Positions 61,542 to 64,000 of a stretch of 64,000 nt of DNA are shown here, in pieces. Location of the stretch: contig QKXI01000004.1 of the NCBI GenBank assembly GCA_003367665.1, positions 62,001-126,000 on the forward strand, in the 5' to 3' direction. Each line of letters begins with the position of its first letter. Positions within the stretch are counted from its first letter, which is position 1. The stretch is from Leifsonia sp. ku-ls. Lineage in GTDB: Bacteria; Actinomycetota; Actinomycetes; Actinomycetales; Microbacteriaceae. The notes beneath the pieces are model-generated. The model was not told the DNA's origin and made no database searches. It saw only the letters and a list, made by a program, of their open reading frames with translations. A program made the position numbers and the translations under genes.

Positions 61542-62915
61542 TCACCCGTTTTTCGGTTTCGCCGTCGCCGGCGTCAGCGCCTGCTGCACCAGCTGCCGGA
61601 TCTGGGTGTAGTCCGGGTTCTCCGGGTCGATCGTCGGGGGCACCAGCTCCAGCTGCTTCACCGGGAGCTTGCGCGTCTTCATCCCGAGGTCGACGAAGTA
61701 GCCGAGCATCGACTGCGGGATGTCGGTCTTCATCACCTGGGCGCCGGCGTGGGCGATGTCCTGGAACTTCGACACCACATTGACCGGGTTCACCTGCTTG
61801 AGGATGGCGTCCTGCAGCTCGCGCTGACGCGCCATGCGGTCGTAGTCGCTCGAGCCGTGGCGGGCACGCGCGTACCACTGGGCGTGGTAGCCGTCGAGGT
61901 GACGCTTGCCCGGCTCGATCCACTCCACGACGCCGTTGAGGTTCTCGTCGCCGCCGATCGGGATGCGGTCCTTGACCGTGATGTCGACGCCGCCGAGCGC
62001 GTCCACCAGGTCGGCGAAGCCCTGCATGTCGATGAGCACGTAGTATTGGATGGTGAGGCCGGTCGCGCCCTCCAGCGCGTCGCGCATGGCCTCGATGCCA
62101 GGCTCGCTCCCGTTCTTCTTCGCGTTCGGGTACAGGTCGGGCTTGTAGAGCTCAACCTCGGTGTAGATGGAGTTGAGCTGGCAGACGTCGACGTCGCAGC
62201 GGCCGTCGTAGCCGTAGCCGTCCGGATAGAGCTCGTGCAGCGGCGACTTCGCCGGGAACGGGACCGGGTCGAGGTCGCGGGGGAGGCCGACGGTCACGGC
62301 CTGGCCGGTGTTCGCGTCGATGCTGACGATCGACATGCTGTCGGGGCGCAGCCCCTCGCGGTCGGGGCCGGCGTCCCCGCCGAGCAGCATGATGTTGTAG
62401 CGGCCGTCGACCGGGGGCTGCGACGGTCCGGCCGAGAAGATGTCGCCGAGCGCGCCGCGGGCGGAGCCGGCGACGACGGACGCGTAGCCGGCGGTCCCGG
62501 TGAGCCCCACCAGCACGAGCACGGCGAAGGCGGCGATCCAGCCGCGCGAGTTGCGGCTGGTGCGCACGAGCCGGACGAGCCGGAGCGTGTCGAGCGTGAG
62601 CACGACCCAGAGCACCGCGTAGACGATGAGCAGCGTCTGAACGAGGGTCAGGCTCCCCGCCTGCGTGAACATCGTGTAGATGGACGACGGCGAGACCAGG
62701 TAGACGAGAAGCGTCACGATCGCGAGCAGCCACAGCAACACGGTCGAGAGCACGCCGATGCGACCGAGGATGCGGTTGCCCGCCACCAGTTGGGCGGAGC
62801 CCGGGAGCAGGATGTTCATCGTGACCAGCCACCATCCGCGCTTCGTCATCGTGTGCGACGAGGTGGCGTCGGGGTGGCGGAGCGGCGTTGCGGTGGTCAT
62901 GGGGGTGCGGCTCAC
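61542..62915 (-). CDS. LytR-CpsA-Psr (LCP) family protein with four-helix membrane domain
   Basis: This 457-residue protein differs from the LCP protein at 14570 in having a multi-helix N-terminal domain (four hydrophobic segments, about 28-155). The extracellular LCP domain follows (about 165-430), with [33 protein letters not shown] and a catalytic-arginine region [21 protein letters not shown] four-residue DVDVC loop has a single extra cysteine pair candidate. It should attach glycopolymers to peptidoglycan. The GTG at 62915 overlaps the purE stop. Confidence 0.9.
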   Translation of the reverse strand: MSRTPMTTATPLRHPDATSSHTMTKRGWWLVTMNILLPGSAQLVAGNRILGRIGVLSTVLLWLLAIVTLLVYLVSPSSIYTMFTQAGSLTLVQTLLIVYAVLWVVLTLDTLRLVRLVRTSRNSRGWIAAFAVLVLVGLTGTAGYASVVAGSARGALGDIFSAGPSQPPVDGRYNIMLLGGDAGPDREGLRPDSMSIVSIDANTGQAVTVGLPRDLDPVPFPAKSPLHELYPDGYGYDGRCDVDVCQLNSIYTEVELYKPDLYPNAKKNGSEPGIEAMRDALEGATGLTIQYYVLIDMQGFADLVDALGGVDITVKDRIPIGGDENLNGVVEWIEPGKRHLDGYHAQWYARARHGSSDYDRMARQRELQDAILKQVNPVNVVSKFQDIAHAGAQVMKTDIPQSMLGYFVDLGMKTRKLPVKQLELVPPTIDPENPDYTQIRQLVQQALTPATAKPKNG

Positions 62916-63415
62916 AGCTGGGACTTGAGGGCCTGGTTCTTCTGCTCCACGCTCGCCTCGAGGTCGGCGGAGAACCGGGCGAGCGCCTCGCTCAGGGCGG
63001 GGTCGGACGTGGCGAGGATCTTGATGGCGAGGAGTCCGGCGTTGCGTGCGCCCCCGATGGACACCGTGGCGACCGGCACGCCGGCCGGCATCTGCACGAT
63101 CGAGAGCAGCGAGTCCAACCCGTCCAGGCGGGCGAGCGGGACGGGCACGCCGACCACGGGAAGCGTGGTCACCGCGGCGAGCATGCCGGGGAGGTGGGCG
63201 GCGCCGCCGGCGCCGGCGACGATCACGCGGATGCCGCGACCGGCGGCCTCCGCGCCGAAGCGGATCATCTTCTCGGGCGTCCGGTGGGCCGAGACGACCT
63301 CGACCTCGTGGGCGACGCCGAACTCGGTGAGCACGCGCGACGCCTCCTGCATGACCGACCAGTCGGAGTCGGACCCCATGACGACGGAGACCAGCGGTGA
63401 CGTGTTCTCGGGCAT
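62912..63415 (-). CDS. purE: 5-(carboxyamino)imidazole ribonucleotide mutase
   Basis: This enzyme converts N5-CAIR to CAIR in purine synthesis. The 167-residue class I PurE has [18 protein letters not shown] near 10-27, [10 protein letters not shown] near 42 and [20 protein letters not shown] near 70-90. The ATG at 63415 is chosen over the one at 63424 because TAGCAT sits 7 bases before it (leaderless pattern). It is the first gene of purE-LCP-kinase, each joined by GTGA overlaps. Confidence 0.95.
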   Translation of the reverse strand: MPENTSPLVSVVMGSDSDWSVMQEASRVLTEFGVAHEVEVVSAHRTPEKMIRFGAEAAGRGIRVIVAGAGGAAHLPGMLAAVTTLPVVGVPVPLARLDGLDSLLSIVQMPAGVPVATVSIGGARNAGLLAIKILATSDPALSEALARFSADLEASVEQKNQALKSQL

Positions 63416-63532
63416 AGCGAACATGCTAGGTGGAGCCCGCCGCCCGACCGCGCCGCCACGCGGAGCACACCCAGCTGTCCCCTGAACAGGTCACAGGAAC
63501 TGCCCAGGGCAAGCCCGTAGCGTCGCCCGCCT

Positions 63533-64000
63533 ATGACGGGTACTGCTGGAAACGTGGGAGAGAAGACGAGACACGCCACGGGCGGCCGCCTGGCCGCACT
63601 CGACGGTCTGCGCGGCGTCGCCGCGGTGGTCGTCCTGCTGCACCACGCCATGTACACGAACCCCGACTTCCCGGGCGCGCCCGGGGGCGGCACGGCGCCG
63701 ACCGGGTCACCGATGTGGTGGATCAGCTACACGCCGCTGAAGCTGTTCACGGCGGGCGTCGAGGCCGTCGTCGTGTTCTTCGTGCTCTCCGGCCTGGTCG
63801 TGACCCTTCCGGTGATCCGGAAGCGGGGGTTCGACTGGGTCGCCTACTTCCCGCGCCGCGCGGTGCGGCTGCTGGTGCCGGTGATGGCCTCGGTGCTCCT
63901 CGCGGCGGTGTGGGTCATGGCGATCCCGCAGGTCTCCACGCAGCCGAAGGGCACGTGGCTGAGCAACTCCTCGACCCCGGACTTCGGCTGGGAGTACATC
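63533..64000 (+). CDS. Acyltransferase 3 (OafA/YrhL-like) membrane protein, partial
   Basis: The gene runs off the window; 156 codons are visible. It starts with a polar leader, then the acyltransferase-3 signature GGRLAALDGLRGVAAVVVLL near 18-37 with the catalytic-type HH at 39-40. A second helix FTAGVEAVVVFFVLSGLVVT near 72 and the RRAVRLLVPVMASVLLA helix follow. Such proteins O-acylate surface or secreted glycans and, at times, peptidoglycan. It is divergent from purE. GTG at 63554 is an alternative start. Confidence 0.85.
   Translation, partial: MTGTAGNVGEKTRHATGGRLAALDGLRGVAAVVVLLHHAMYTNPDFPGAPGGGTAPTGSPMWWISYTPLKLFTAGVEAVVVFFVLSGLVVTLPVIRKRGFDWVAYFPRRAVRLLVPVMASVLLAAVWVMAIPQVSTQPKGTWLSNSSTPDFGWEYI

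Overview
The window is high-GC bacterial chromosome: third codon positions are almost always G or C, GTG starts are common, and neighbouring genes often share ATGA, GTGA or TGATG stop/start overlaps. The gene set points to an actinobacterium of the Microbacteriaceae, probably Leifsonia or a close relative. Indicators are a SdhCDAB operon, an acyl-CoA carboxylase with an epsilon subunit, LCP proteins, a LAXTG-anchored surface protein, an MgtA-like mannosyltransferase and an LpdA-type quinone reductase. No tRNA, rRNA, CRISPR array, insertion sequence or prophage was seen. The genus is inferred from gene content, not from a search.

Layout. 1-3754: end of an ABC-2 permease, a metabolite/proton symporter, a small membrane protein, and an ArsR/SRPBCC/reductase cassette behind a near-consensus promoter. 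3790-7500: riboflavin operon ribD-ribE-ribBA-ribH on the minus strand under an FMN riboswitch. 7625-9022: sortase-type surface protein. 9052-14439: glycerol module, with a SorC-type regulator facing glpD-glpF-glpK and two matching 14-bp palindromes that look like its operators. 14570-20787: LCP protein, MarR regulator, GH106-like glycosidase, HAD phosphatase and GNAT acetyltransferase. 20787-27470: trpS, xthA, a BrkB-like membrane protein and sdhCDAB, preceded by a 24-bp palindrome. 27632-31806: small protein, CorA, GT4 mannosyltransferase, mannose-1-phosphate guanylyltransferase and a small secreted cysteine-rich protein.

32094-41079 is a nucleoside uptake and salvage island: BMP lipoprotein, dual-ABC ATPase, two permeases, cytidine deaminase, thymidine phosphorylase, adenosine deaminase, and PTS IIA and IIB without a IIC. 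Purine nucleoside phosphorylase and a phosphopentomutase-like mutase follow at 42774-45307. Together these import nucleosides, deaminate and phosphorolyse them, and send pentose phosphate to central metabolism. Between the two parts lie a gene remnant with AT-rich palindromes and an ArsR/MFS divergent pair.

45391-64000: LpdA-type flavoprotein, CPA1 antiporter, biotinylated carboxylase alpha subunit, Maf, an RNA methyltransferase lacking iron-sulfur cysteines, a three-gene two-component locus, a structured 355-base non-coding stretch, carboxylase epsilon and beta subunits, biotin ligase, PH-domain and GtrA membrane proteins, purK, a P-loop protein, LCP protein, purE and the start of an acyltransferase-3 gene.

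A recurrent regulatory theme is a TANNNT hexamer 6-7 bases before the start codon, which suggests many leaderless mRNAs. The least explained parts are the third gene of the two-component locus, the hairpin-rich gap at 55553-55907, and the palindrome/remnant scar at 41080-41231.
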